A DNA stretch of 64,000 nt from Oscillospiraceae bacterium (GTDB taxonomy: Bacteria > Bacillota > Clostridia > Oscillospirales > Ruminococcaceae). Positions 34,712 through 45,625 of this stretch are shown here, in pieces (position 1 is the first letter of the stretch; the number at the start of each line of letters is the position of its first letter). The notes under the pieces are model-generated. The model ran no database searches. It saw nothing but the letters and a program-made list of their open reading frames with translations, and was not told the origin of the DNA. The translations under genes and the position numbers were made by a program. The stretch spans positions 1-64,000 of the forward strand of contig JAFWDH010000009.1 in the NCBI GenBank assembly GCA_017513135.1, in the 5' to 3' direction.

Positions 34712-35251
34712 TCAGATCAGGGCTGCGATGTCTTTATCAAAGGAAGCGGGATCGCTCGTAGGAGGATAGCGCTTCACCACATTACCCTCGCGGTCGACCA
34801 GGAACTTCGTGAAGTTCCACTTGATGTCTCCCGGTTTCTTGCATGTACTGCTGATCTTCTCGATCATTGCCATGGCAGCTTTATTCTTCAGGCCTTCGAT
34901 CTTCTCGTCGGGCATCTCTGCCTTAAGGAAAGTATACAGAGGTTCCTCATCATCGCCGTTGACATCTATCTTGGCGAGCTGTTCAAACTGCGTCTTATAT
35001 CTTGCGGTGCAGAACTCGTGGATCTCATCCTCATCGCCGGGAGCCTGATGGCCGAACTGGTTGCAGGGAAAATCCAGCACTTCCAGTCCCTGATCATGGT
35101 ACTTCTCATAGAGAGCTTCCAGAGCTTCATACTGCGGTGTAAACCCGCATCCTGTCGCTGTGTTGACGATCAGCATTACCTTTCCCTTAAGCTCTGCCAG
35201 ATCCAGCTTCGCGCCTTTTCTGGCTTTTACAGTGTAGTCATAGATACTCAT
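34712..35251 (-). CDS. Glutathione-peroxidase-family thiol peroxidase
   Basis: About 179 aa. The catalytic Cys is in NTATGCGFTPQYEALE (TGC codon, so not selenocysteine). FPCNQFGHQAPG holds the second Cys used by thioredoxin-dependent members, and WNFTKFLVDREGNVV is the other signature. It likely reduces peroxides with thioredoxin. The ATG at 35251 has GGAGG seven bases upstream; the frame extends 11 codons further without support. It is driven by the promoter at 35374-35402. Confidence 0.93.
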   Translation of the reverse strand: MSIYDYTVKARKGAKLDLAELKGKVMLIVNTATGCGFTPQYEALEALYEKYHDQGLEVLDFPCNQFGHQAPGDEDEIHEFCTARYKTQFEQLAKIDVNGDDEEPLYTFLKAEMPDEKIEGLKNKAAMAMIEKISSTCKKPGDIKWNFTKFLVDREGNVVKRYPPTSDPASFDKDIAALI

Positions 35252-35373
35252 TTTGATTCCTCCGGAACTTTGTCTGTGGACCATTCACATTCTCATATAC
35301 TGCTTTTTGCGTCCACGAAGTCTTATGTCTAAATAAGCAATCTTGCTTTACAACGGATTTCTTATCTGCTATG

Positions 35374-35402
35374 ATTGTATTCGAAACGGACTCCCGTGTC
35401 AA
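35374..35402 (-). promoter_or_regulatory. Near-consensus promoter of the gpx-trxA-trxB operon
   Basis: On the minus strand, TTGACA (35397-35402), a 17-base spacer and TACAAT (35374-35379). It lies between the divergent HxlR gene and gpx. Confidence 0.7.
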
Positions 35403-35456
35403 TAAGTTTGGCGATCCTTTGCAGGAAAGCAGGATCTTATCAGGAGGAATATGCAT

Positions 35457-35786
35457 ATGGCAGATAAACATGATTGCCCCTGCTCGCAGCAGTGTTTCCT
35501 GCAGTCGGCTATGGATAAGATCGGAGGCAAGTGGAAACTCCCCGTGCTGTGCTCTCTGACTGCAAACGGCACCAGCCGCTACAACGAGCTTCTGCACAAC
35601 GTATCCGGCATTTCCAATACCATGCTGTCGCAGACCTTAAAGGAACTCGAGCATGATGGCATGGTGATCAGAAAACAGTATCTTGAAGTCCCGGTCAGAG
35701 TAGAATATGAACTCTCTGAGAACTCGAGAAGGCTTCAGCCCATCCTGATCGACCTTATAAGGTGGGAGATGGGCGCTGATATCTGA
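35457..35786 (+). CDS. HxlR-family transcriptional regulator
   Basis: About 109 aa, a winged-helix protein with SAMDKIGGKWKLPVLCSLTANGTSRYNEL and a later SQTLKELEHDGMVIRK recognition region. The N-terminal CPCSQQC is a cluster of cysteines suited to redox or electrophile sensing, as in other HxlR sensors. It is divergent from the thioredoxin/peroxidase operon and probably regulates it. Two ATGs exist (35451, 35457); the second has better spacing from AGGAGG. Confidence 0.9.
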   Translation: MADKHDCPCSQQCFLQSAMDKIGGKWKLPVLCSLTANGTSRYNELLHNVSGISNTMLSQTLKELEHDGMVIRKQYLEVPVRVEYELSENSRRLQPILIDLIRWEMGADI

Positions 35787-35822
35787 CTTTATACGGCAGG
35801 TCCCGGACAGACAGCGCTGATC

Positions 35823-35852
35823 AACCGGCAGGTGTGACCTGCCGGTTTTTTA
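35823..35852 (+). terminator. Intrinsic terminator of the HxlR gene
   Basis: Arms AACCGGCAGGT and ACCTGCCGGTT (35823-35833 and 35837-35847) followed by TTTTTAT. Confidence 0.9.
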
Positions 35853-35870
35853 TGTGAGCCGGTAAAACAC

Positions 35871-35922
35871 AAGCTGCGGCAGTCCTTCCCTCTCCATAAA
35901 GAGACCGATGCCGCAGCTTTTA
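35871..35922 (-). terminator. Terminator of the CE1 esterase pair
   Basis: Arms AAGCTGCGGCA (35871-35881) and TGCCGCAGCTT (35909-35919) with a 27-base loop; on the minus strand GTGTTTTACC follows. Confidence 0.6.
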
Positions 35923-35934
35923 TAGATCAGTATG

Positions 35935-38290
<2,356 letters not shown>

Positions 38291-38363
38291 ATGCTCTCCT
38301 TTCATATAGGTTTTGATCTATTGCTCCTGATCACTGACCTGAGTGACCGTTTTTCTTTATGAT

Positions 38364-38392
38364 CAGAAGCCTGACGCTGGATCAGGCTTCTG
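38364..38392 (-). terminator. Hairpin downstream of the enoate-reductase-like gene
   Basis: Perfect 11-base arms CAGAAGCCTGA (38364-38374) and TCAGGCTTCTG (38382-38392); no clear T-run follows on the minus strand. Confidence 0.5.
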
Positions 38393-38450
38393 TATTTCAG
38401 TTATGTTCCTTCTGCTTCGTCAATTACCGTAACAGATCGCAGCACATCCG

Positions 38451-40397
38451 TTACCTTGCACTGTAAACGAAAGCCTTGTCATATGCAGAGTGCAGCGCAT
38501 CATAGATCTGTCCTGTAGAAGACGCGTCTCCGACGCAGATAAGGTTGTCTCCGAATTCTCCTGCGAGCTCTTCTGCTCCGGGTCTTGAAGGTCTGACACC
38601 CATGGCAAGTATGACGGTATCAGCGGGCAGTTCGGTAATCTCTTCGGTCTTCGTATCCTTCACCTTCACACCGGTCTCGGTCACCTCAACCAGCGCTTTT
38701 CCTGTGAGGACATCTCCGCCCGCTTTCTTGATCTCAGTGACGAGATGCATGGTGATGCTGGGATAGAGATTCCCTCCGACCTTGTCCAGCATCTCGACTA
38801 CTTTGACATTGCGTCCGGGTGCATATGTCTCCGCAGTCTCAAGCCCGGTAACGCCTCCGCCTACGACCACTATATCATTGCCCTTGATCTCGGCTCTTCC
38901 GGCCAGCACGTCCTCCGCAGTGACTGCTCTCTCTATTCCGGGAAAAGCGGGTACTGACGGTTTTCCTCCGGTCGCGAGGAACACCGCTTCCGCCCCTGCA
39001 GTTCTGACTGCATCCACTGTGCCTTCACAGCCAAGCTTCACTTCGACCCCGGCTTCTTCCATCTGGGCTGCCATAGTTTCGACAAACTCACTGATCATCC
39101 CTTTATTTGGAGGGATAGCAGCAAGGTTGGCTGTTCCGCCGAGTTTGTCCTCTTTCTCAAACAGTACAGTCCTGAAACCGCGTTTTGCAAGAGTAATTGC
39201 AGCCTGCATTCCGGCTGGTCCTCCGCCTATGACCGCTACGGTCCTTCCTTCTCCGTTGCGCACGAGTTTCTCATCTCCGTACTCGAACTCTCTTCCGAGC
39301 ACCGGGTTGAGCGTACACCCGAGCGGCAGTCCGTCATTGAGTATACGGAAGCACTCCATGCAGCCGAGACACTTCCTCAGCAGTCTGTCCTTGCCCTGTC
39401 TTGCCTTTACTCCCCAGTCGGCATCAGCGAGGAATCCTCTGGCGATACCTACAAAGTCGCAGTTTCCCTCCTCCAGCATCTGCTCCGCGAACGCGGGATG
39501 CTTGATATTGTCGACTGCTATGACGGGAATGCTGACAGCTTTTCGGATATTCGCGCCGAGATGTCTCTTCCAGCCTTCCTCGTAGAATGACGGTTCTATG
39601 ATCGTGGATCCGGAATCGTACATTCCGCAGCTGACGTTGATGCAGGAGATACCCAGTTTTTCCAGATACTGCGCGATCTTTATACCTTCCTCGTCATCTA
39701 TTCCTCCGGGCAGGTAGTCGTTTCCGTTCATGCGCACCGAGATCGGATAATTGGGGCCGCAGTATGCCTTGATCCCCATGATGATCTCTGTGATAAAGCG
39801 CAGTCTGCCTTCAAAGCTTCTGCCGTATTTATCTTCTCTCTTGTTGGTATAGGGAGACAGGAACTGGCTAACGAGGTATCCGTGAGCGGCATGGATCTCA
39901 ACTCCGTCGACTCCGGCTTTTTGCGCGATCACGGCGCCGGTGACGAACTTTTTGACCATAGCTTCAACTTCTTCCGTAGTCAGCGGTCTCGGCTGCTCGC
40001 CGATGACCCTGCAGGTGACGTCGGAAGCAGACACAGGCTGTTTTCCTCCGATCAGTCTGCTCGGAGTCTGGTTGCCCGGATGATGCAGCTGCACGAACAG
40101 TTTTGTGTCATAGGCATGAACTGCCTCCACGAGCCTGTGAAGCTGCGCGATCATATGCGTATTCGTTACGCTCAGCTGGTTCGGTGTGCCGACTCCGGTC
40201 TCGTCATCGACTCGTGTGATCTCAGTGATGATGAGTCCAGCTCCGCCTCTTGCCCTGTCGGCGTAATACTTTATCATCCTTGCTCCCGCTTCGCCGGTCG
40301 ACTCTGCCAGTGAACACCCCATAGCAGTCATAACTATCCTGTTTCTGATCTCAAGTCTTCCGATCCTGCCGGGTTCAAACAATCTGGTATATCCCAT
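38451..40397 (-). CDS. Old-Yellow-Enzyme/Fe-S flavin reductase (enoate or dienoyl-CoA reductase type)
   Basis: This 648-aa protein has three parts: an FMN TIM barrel (1-340) with active Tyr in HAAHGYLVSQFLSP (near 174); a [4Fe-4S] site C343xxC346xxC349...C361 (CLGCMECF); and FAD/NAD(P)-binding domains (VIGGGPAGMQAAITLA near 390 and VVVGGGVTGLETAE). Relatives reduce C=C bonds in enoates, dienoyl-CoA, cinnamates or bile-acid intermediates. AAGGAGG precedes the ATG. It has its own promoter (40451-40480) and stands alone. The exact substrate cannot be told. Confidence 0.92.
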   Translation of the reverse strand: MGYTRLFEPGRIGRLEIRNRIVMTAMGCSLAESTGEAGARMIKYYADRARGGAGLIITEITRVDDETGVGTPNQLSVTNTHMIAQLHRLVEAVHAYDTKLFVQLHHPGNQTPSRLIGGKQPVSASDVTCRVIGEQPRPLTTEEVEAMVKKFVTGAVIAQKAGVDGVEIHAAHGYLVSQFLSPYTNKREDKYGRSFEGRLRFITEIIMGIKAYCGPNYPISVRMNGNDYLPGGIDDEEGIKIAQYLEKLGISCINVSCGMYDSGSTIIEPSFYEEGWKRHLGANIRKAVSIPVIAVDNIKHPAFAEQMLEEGNCDFVGIARGFLADADWGVKARQGKDRLLRKCLGCMECFRILNDGLPLGCTLNPVLGREFEYGDEKLVRNGEGRTVAVIGGGPAGMQAAITLAKRGFRTVLFEKEDKLGGTANLAAIPPNKGMISEFVETMAAQMEEAGVEVKLGCEGTVDAVRTAGAEAVFLATGGKPSVPAFPGIERAVTAEDVLAGRAEIKGNDIVVVGGGVTGLETAETYAPGRNVKVVEMLDKVGGNLYPSITMHLVTEIKKAGGDVLTGKALVEVTETGVKVKDTKTEEITELPADTVILAMGVRPSRPGAEELAGEFGDNLICVGDASSTGQIYDALHSAYDKAFVYSAR

Positions 40398-40450
40398 TTG
40401 GCCTCCTTAAAACAAAAAAAACTGTCATATTGAACTCTTCTTCTGTTCTA

Positions 40451-40480
40451 ACTATAAAGAACACACTGACACATTAGCAA
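40451..40480 (-). promoter_or_regulatory. Promoter of the enoate-reductase-like gene
   Basis: On the minus strand, TTGCTA (-35, 40475-40480), an 18-base spacer and TATAGT (-10, 40451-40456), about 55 bases before the ATG. Confidence 0.45.
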
Positions 40481-40609
40481 CCTTGAAACGGCGCGCTTAC
40501 GATTTCTCGTATACATGCACTTATCGGAATTATATTGTTTATGCTTTTTGACGGAATTTACGTTCTCCAAAAAGTAATTATCCGTCTCTGCCCAAGCGCC
40601 TTTGTATAA

Positions 40610-40636
40610 AAAAAGGATCCGGTGCTCCGGATCCTA
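40610..40636 (-). terminator. Terminator of alcohol dehydrogenase copy B
   Basis: Arms AGGATCCGG (40614-40622) and CCGGATCCT (40627-40635), followed on the minus strand by TTTTTT. Confidence 0.9.
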
Positions 40637-40669
40637 TTTTATTTCAGTTGATTGAGCTAACAGAACCGA

Positions 40670-41860
40670 TCAGAGAGCAGCCTTGTAGATCTCAATGACT
40701 TCTTCCTTGGTGAGCGGTACGTACATGCCCATCGGGCGTGCAGTGGCCTGTGTGGCCATCTCATCGAAGAACTCATCGGTCATGCCGATCTCAGACAGCG
40801 TGCGGGGCATCTCCATCTTGTTGAAGAAGAGGTCCTCGGTCGCTTCGATCGCCTTGTTGGCTATCTCATACTTGTCAAGAGAAGGATCGATTCCGAATAC
40901 GTTCACGCCGTATCTTACGAACCTGTCGACTGTGTTGTCGCTCAGAATGTGACGCATCCAGTGGGGCATCAGGATAGCAAGGCCCTGACCGTGGATGATG
41001 TCATGATAGGCGCCCATCGGGTGCTGCAGGCCGTGCAGCGTCCAGCCGGACATGCGCCCGCCGCTGAGAAGTCCGTTGATGGCCCAGGGAGCTGCCCACA
41101 TCAGGTTCGCGCGCGCCTCGAAGTTCTCGGGTTCCTTGATCGCTATCGGAGCGTACTTGGCAACGGTCTTCATGATCGCCTCTGCGAAACCGTCGACGAG
41201 GTCGATGTCGGTAGCCGGGTCAAAGTATGTCTCGGAGGTATGGATGAAGATGTCAGCCGCACCTGCGGAAACATGCCTCTTCGGCACGGAGTATGTGTAT
41301 TTGGGGTCCAGTATGGAGACGTTCGGGAGGAACAGTTCGCCCATGAAAGCGCCGCCCTTCTGATGGGTGTGCTCATTGGTGATGACTGCGCCGCCGTCCA
41401 TCTCGGAGCCGGTGGATGCCATTGTGCAGATGACTACCATGGGGAGGGTCTTGGTGACGTTTCCAAAGCCGGCGCCCCATGCCCACAGTCCGTCATAATC
41501 GTCGAGATCGCCGGGGAAGAAAGCTGCCGCGCGGATAGCCTTGGAGCAGTCGATAACGGAGCCGCCGCCGATAGCGAGGACGACTTCTATGTCGTTCTCC
41601 TTGCAGATCTTGGCGCCTTCGATAACAGACCTCAGCCTGGGGTTGGGGTCGACCTTGTCATACTCCCACCACTGATAGCCTTTTTCTCTGAACAGGTTGG
41701 TGACATAGTCATAGATACCTGTCGCTGTTGCTGTGTTCTTGTCGAACACCATAAGGACCTTCTTGCCATAGGGTGCCAGAGACTCGTCGAGATGCTCGAT
41801 CGCGCCTGCGCCGAAGAAGACCTTAGTCGGAGTGTAATACCTGAACTGATATTCTCTCAT
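40670..41860 (-). CDS. Iron-containing alcohol dehydrogenase, tandem copy B
   Basis: About 396 aa. It begins MREYQFRYYTPTKVFFGAGAIEHL, with the NAD(P) segment AIGGGSVIDCSKAIRAAA and metal-site histidines in TLHGLQHPMGAYHDIIHGQGLAILMPHW. It is nearly identical to the upstream copy A except for short variable patches, for example AFFPGDL versus AYYPGDL and MGELFLPN versus RGDLFYAN. The ATG at 41860 has AAAGGA upstream; 14 further upstream codons are open but unsupported. It probably reduces aldehydes to alcohols in fermentation or detoxification. Confidence 0.94.
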   Translation of the reverse strand: MREYQFRYYTPTKVFFGAGAIEHLDESLAPYGKKVLMVFDKNTATATGIYDYVTNLFREKGYQWWEYDKVDPNPRLRSVIEGAKICKENDIEVVLAIGGGSVIDCSKAIRAAAFFPGDLDDYDGLWAWGAGFGNVTKTLPMVVICTMASTGSEMDGGAVITNEHTHQKGGAFMGELFLPNVSILDPKYTYSVPKRHVSAGAADIFIHTSETYFDPATDIDLVDGFAEAIMKTVAKYAPIAIKEPENFEARANLMWAAPWAINGLLSGGRMSGWTLHGLQHPMGAYHDIIHGQGLAILMPHWMRHILSDNTVDRFVRYGVNVFGIDPSLDKYEIANKAIEATEDLFFNKMEMPRTLSEIGMTDEFFDEMATQATARPMGMYVPLTKEEVIEIYKAAL

Positions 41861-41985
41861 TGTTAGGTTCCTTTCTTGTAAAATAATGCTACCCTCTGAC
41901 AATTATATCACACGCACTAAAGCGTTGATACAACAATGTTCTTCTTTTTTATGTATGGCAGCTAAACCGATTTGGCTCCTGTCAG

Positions 41986-42019
41986 ACAAAAAATGAGCTC
42001 CGCATGCGGAGCTCATTTT
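41986..42019 (-). terminator. Terminator of alcohol dehydrogenase copy A
   Basis: A perfect 30-base palindrome (15-base arms, 41990-42019, core CCGCATGCGG), followed on the minus strand by TTTTTTGTC. Confidence 0.92.
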
Positions 42020-42047
42020 ACTGATTTTTCTGCCGGACAGTCCTCGA

Positions 42048-43235
42048 TCAGAGAGCAGCCTTGTAGATCTCAATGACTTCTTCCTTGGTAAGCGGTACAT
42101 ACATGCCGCCGCGTGCGGTCGCCTGTGTGGCCATGTCATCGAAGTGCTCTTCTGTTACGCCGATCTCGGAGAGCGTGCGCGGGATGCCCATCTTATTGAA
42201 GAAGAGGTCCTCGGTCGCTTCGATCGCCTTGTTGGCTATCTCATACTTGTCGAGAGAAGGATCGATTCCGAACACGTTCACGCCGTATCTTACGAACCTG
42301 TCGACTGTGTTGTCGCTGAGGATGTGACGCATCCAGTGAGGCATCAGGATAGCAAGGCCCTGGCCGTGGATGATGTCATGATAGGCACCGATGGGGTGCT
42401 GCAGACCGTGCAGCGTCCAGCCGGACATACGGCCGCCGCTGAGAAGTCCGTTGATGGCCCAGGGAGCTGCCCACATCAGGTTCGCACGCGCCTCGAAATT
42501 GTCGGGCTCGGCAAGGGCGATGGGCGTGTACTTGGCAACGGTCTTCATGATCGCCTCAGCGAATCCGTCAACGAGGTCGATGTCGGTCGCCGGGTCAAAG
42601 TATGTCTCGGATGTGTGGATGAAGATGTCAGCCGCGCCTGCCGCTACATGCCTCTTGGGCACGGAGTATGTGAACTTCGGGTCAAGGATGGAGACGTTGG
42701 CATAGAAGAGGTCACCTCTGAAAGCGCCGCCCTTCTGATGGGTGTGCTCATTGGTGATGACTGCGCCTGCGTCCATCTCGGAGCCGGTGGAGGCCATCGT
42801 GCAGATGACCACCATGGGGAGGGTCTTTGTGATCTCTTTGCCGCTGGCGCCCCATGCCCACAGTGCATCGTAATCATCGAGGTCACCGGGATAGTACGCA
42901 GCCGCGCGGATCGCCTTGGAGCAGTCGATAACGGAGCCGCCGCCGATAGCGAGGACGACTTCCACGTCGTTCTCCTTGCAGATCTTGGCAGCTTCGATAA
43001 CGGACCTCAGCCTGGGGTTGGGGTCGACCTTGTCATACTCCCACCACTGATAGCCTTTTTCCCTGAACAGATTGGTAACGTAATCATAGATTCCCGTTGC
43101 CGTTGCAGTGTTCTTGTCGAACACCATAAGGACCTTCTTGCCGTACTGAGCCAGAGACTCGTCGAGATGCTCGATGGCGCCTGCACCGAAGAAGACCTTA
43201 GTCGGAGTGTAATACCTGAACTGATACTCTCTCAT
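42048..43235 (-). CDS. Iron-containing alcohol dehydrogenase, tandem copy A
   Basis: This 395-aa protein is the first of the tandem pair. By eye over 90% of residues match copy B, with the same cofactor (GGGSVIDCSKA) and metal-site motifs (GLQHPIGAYHDIIHGQ). AAAGGA precedes the ATG. The long upstream gap holds an inverted repeat (43328-43345) that may be an operator. Each copy has its own terminator, so copy B may have its own promoter. The unevenly spread differences suggest gene conversion between the copies. Confidence 0.94.
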   Translation of the reverse strand: MREYQFRYYTPTKVFFGAGAIEHLDESLAQYGKKVLMVFDKNTATATGIYDYVTNLFREKGYQWWEYDKVDPNPRLRSVIEAAKICKENDVEVVLAIGGGSVIDCSKAIRAAAYYPGDLDDYDALWAWGASGKEITKTLPMVVICTMASTGSEMDAGAVITNEHTHQKGGAFRGDLFYANVSILDPKFTYSVPKRHVAAGAADIFIHTSETYFDPATDIDLVDGFAEAIMKTVAKYTPIALAEPDNFEARANLMWAAPWAINGLLSGGRMSGWTLHGLQHPIGAYHDIIHGQGLAILMPHWMRHILSDNTVDRFVRYGVNVFGIDPSLDKYEIANKAIEATEDLFFNKMGIPRTLSEIGVTEEHFDDMATQATARGGMYVPLTKEEVIEIYKAAL

Positions 43236-43574
43236 CTTGTTTGTTCCTTTCTTTTATTTATTATTTTTTCAAATAATAACTGATTAAAAGACACTGCAAA
43301 TATTATAAAAAAAACAGTATTCTTATTCAATATATTGGTATATTGTGTTAGTTTCCTTAAGATTCCGTACGCATCGCCTCCCACATCCGGCACTCAGATG
43401 CTGACGGTGATGCTTTTATACTTTGTATTCGGTGTCATTCTTAGACAATTATGAATTTTTATATACAATTCCGTTTCATACCTTGTTTCCCCCAAAATGA
43501 AACACTATCATTTCCGTAGAGGATACAGTTAACATCTCCGAATAACTCAGTATCCCGGAAAAGGAAGGGTTCAC
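43236..43574. promoter_or_regulatory. Divergent AT-rich promoter region
   Basis: This 339-base gap feeds alcohol dehydrogenase copy A (minus) and the phosphatidyltransferase fusion (plus). It contains the inverted repeat CAATATA-TTGG-TATATTG (43328-43345), which could bind a regulator of the dehydrogenases; it does not match the usual Rex box. No small gene was seen. Confidence 0.45.
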
Positions 43575-44864
43575 ATGCGCTCCGACCGGCACAGTGCATC
43601 AGGTATTATCAGATACATACGTAAAGAGATACTGACTATCCCCAACATCCTGAGTCTTTTCAGGATACTGATAATCCCGCACATCATTTCTCTGTATTTC
43701 AACAGTGAGTACGGCACCGCGTCGATATGGATCCTGATCTCCTTTGCGTCTGACGTTGCTGACGGCTTCATTGCCAGGCACTTTGATATGGTCTCAAGCG
43801 TCGGAAAAGTTCTGGACCCCATTGCAGACAAGCTCACTCAGGGAATGATCTTCATCTGCCTTATCTCCAGATACAGATGGCTGGGCTGGTTTACATGCTT
43901 CTTCGCTTTCAAGGAGCTTACAGTCTTCTATATAGGTTTCATCTCGTACATGTATACCAAAGAGCTTGATCAGGCCAGATGGTACGGAAAGATGTGTACC
44001 GGAGTAGTCATAGCAAGCCTGCTCATCATGGTCCTGTTCCCGTCACTGCCCGAGTCTGTAATAAAGATACTGTCCGGGCTCTGCATTGCTGTACTCCTTT
44101 TCTCTCTGTACATGTATACCCGTCATTATCAGCAGAGGATCGAAGCAAGGATCAGCAGCATACCGGGAGACCATTATGCCAACATGTTCGGAATTGCTTT
44201 TTCCTGGCTTGTTACTTTCGCTCTCGGCGCTGCGATGATCGCTGGAAGGCATATCCTGACAGGAGATGCAGTAGCATCGTTCATTTCCGACAATGCAGTA
44301 TATATTTCCGCTGCGGTTTTGCTGCTGTTTTTGCTTAAGGCTGCCGGTATGCCGTTCTACATAGGCGTGATATATATTGTCTGCGGATTTTTATACGGGA
44401 CGCCACTAGGTATCGGCGTATGTGTTATCGGCGGAGCTATAGTTTCCTGCATACAGTACTTCCGCGGCAGGAACAGATTTGCCGAATACAAAGAGGAACT
44501 CAGCAGAAGACTGACATGCATCGATGCGTATAATTCCATACGCAGCAGATGCGCGGTATTCTTCATGTTCCTGACAAGGTTCATGTGTCTGCCCACCGAA
44601 CTGGTAAGTATTTACATGGGCGTCACGGGACTAAGATTCAGAACATTCATTGCAGGCAGCCTGCTCGGGAAGCTTCCGGACATGATCCTTTTCACTATAA
44701 TGGGATCGCATCTAACGGATATCGGGTCCGCGGCTTTCATCATCTCCGCCGCGGTAAAGGTACTTGGCTCTTCTGCTCTGTGCCTGTTTCTCTATCTCAA
44801 CGGAAAAAAACTCGCTGCAGTCCAGGATTCCGGGACAGATTCCGAACCTGATACTGCTGTCTGA
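43575..44864 (+). CDS. CDP-alcohol phosphatidyltransferase fused to a VTT/DedA-like domain
   Basis: This 429-aa membrane protein joins two families. Residues about 20-190 are a CDP-alcohol phosphatidyltransferase with the full motif D60..D63-G64..A67-R68...G77...D81...D85 (SDVADGFIARHF...). Residues about 230-420 are a VTT (TVP38/TMEM64/DedA-like) domain with YIVCGFLYGTPLGIGVCVIGG, a central TRFMCLPTELVS and FIAGSLLGKLPDMILF. The first part makes a phospholipid head-group bond; VTT proteins move lipids across bilayers. A coupled synthase-flippase is an attractive inference. AAGGAAGGG precedes the ATG. Confidence 0.85.
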   Translation: MRSDRHSASGIIRYIRKEILTIPNILSLFRILIIPHIISLYFNSEYGTASIWILISFASDVADGFIARHFDMVSSVGKVLDPIADKLTQGMIFICLISRYRWLGWFTCFFAFKELTVFYIGFISYMYTKELDQARWYGKMCTGVVIASLLIMVLFPSLPESVIKILSGLCIAVLLFSLYMYTRHYQQRIEARISSIPGDHYANMFGIAFSWLVTFALGAAMIAGRHILTGDAVASFISDNAVYISAAVLLLFLLKAAGMPFYIGVIYIVCGFLYGTPLGIGVCVIGGAIVSCIQYFRGRNRFAEYKEELSRRLTCIDAYNSIRSRCAVFFMFLTRFMCLPTELVSIYMGVTGLRFRTFIAGSLLGKLPDMILFTIMGSHLTDIGSAAFIISAAVKVLGSSALCLFLYLNGKKLAAVQDSGTDSEPDTAV

Positions 44865-44918
44865 GCTCTCCTGCTGACAGCTCATTGCCAGTTAGATTAA
44901 TACCGTCATAAACAATTT

Positions 44919-44950
44919 GACCCGGCGGATTTCCCCGCCGGGTCGTTTTT
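44919..44950 (+). terminator. Terminator of the phosphatidyltransferase fusion
   Basis: Arms GACCCGGCGG (44919-44928) and CCGCCGGGTC (44935-44944) followed by GTTTTT. Confidence 0.9.
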
Positions 44951-45014
44951 CATTTATCAGTTGTATCCGGTCAGCTGCTCCTGCTGTCCGGGACAGTATC
45001 ACGCTCGCCGGAAT

Positions 45015-45542
45015 CTACCAAAGGATCGCTGCGTTATAGGCTATCGTTCCCTCTCCATAGTAATAAAGAACGTTGTTGTCCCTGCAGAGCTGAGTGATAA
45101 AAATGCCGTATCCCTCTATCGCTTCTATTCTCTTGTCCGGGAACCTGCACGGCTCAGGCCGTGCGCATTTCTCACATACACGGCACCCCCCTGCTCCCAA
45201 AGCCAGGCAATTGGGGTACTCTTCTGCCACGATATCCTTAAGTTTTCTGATGCCGTCAGACAGACGTTTGCCTGTATCGAAATACATCTTCCGGTCTATA
45301 CGCTTTGTCGACCTGCCGACACACTGAAGAAGCAGTCCGTGTTCATATGCCTGAAGCTTCGCGTTGTCCTCTTCCGCTGTCGAATGAGGCGGGCAGCCCC
45401 AGTTCTGTCCGTAAGAGCCGCACTTGTTTGTCGCGCATGTATCTCTCACCATCTGATTCTGAACGAATGTTTTGGGATCCAGATAGTTTACTTCATCGAA
45501 GCCGCATTCTTTTGCGATCTCCTTTATCTGCTCTACTGTCAT
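45015..45542 (-). CDS. DUF2284 Cys-rich metal-binding protein
   Basis: About 175 aa. It has many cysteines in the DUF2284 pattern: CATNKCGSYGQNWGCPP near the N-terminus and GGCRVCEKCARPEPCRFP near residue 130, and probably binds an Fe-S cluster or zinc. Function is unknown in the family. The ATG at 45542 (MTVEQIKEI) has GGAGG five bases upstream; an alternative ATG seven codons earlier also has a possible site. It is the last gene of a minus-strand run starting at 49329. Confidence 0.85.
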   Translation of the reverse strand: MTVEQIKEIAKECGFDEVNYLDPKTFVQNQMVRDTCATNKCGSYGQNWGCPPHSTAEEDNAKLQAYEHGLLLQCVGRSTKRIDRKMYFDTGKRLSDGIRKLKDIVAEEYPNCLALGAGGCRVCEKCARPEPCRFPDKRIEAIEGYGIFITQLCRDNNVLYYYGEGTIAYNAAILW

Positions 45543-45625
45543 GCTGTCCTCCGTTTTTTCCATATCTTCCGTAAGCTTACACTGTTTCCGTCTATATAGA
45601 TTATAGTTGCCTCCATCCGGAATGA

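Noticed and set aside
34712-35251. Selenocysteine in the glutathione-peroxidase homologue
   Set aside because: The active-site codon is TGC (Cys), not TGA.
42144-43283. 379-codon plus-strand frame opposite alcohol dehydrogenase copy A
   Set aside because: A similar frame lies opposite copy B only because the real genes are near-identical; it is a shadow.
43328-43345. Rex box for redox control
   Set aside because: The inverted repeat CAATATA-TTGG-TATATTG does not match TTGTTAA-N4-TTAACAA; kept only as a generic operator candidate.
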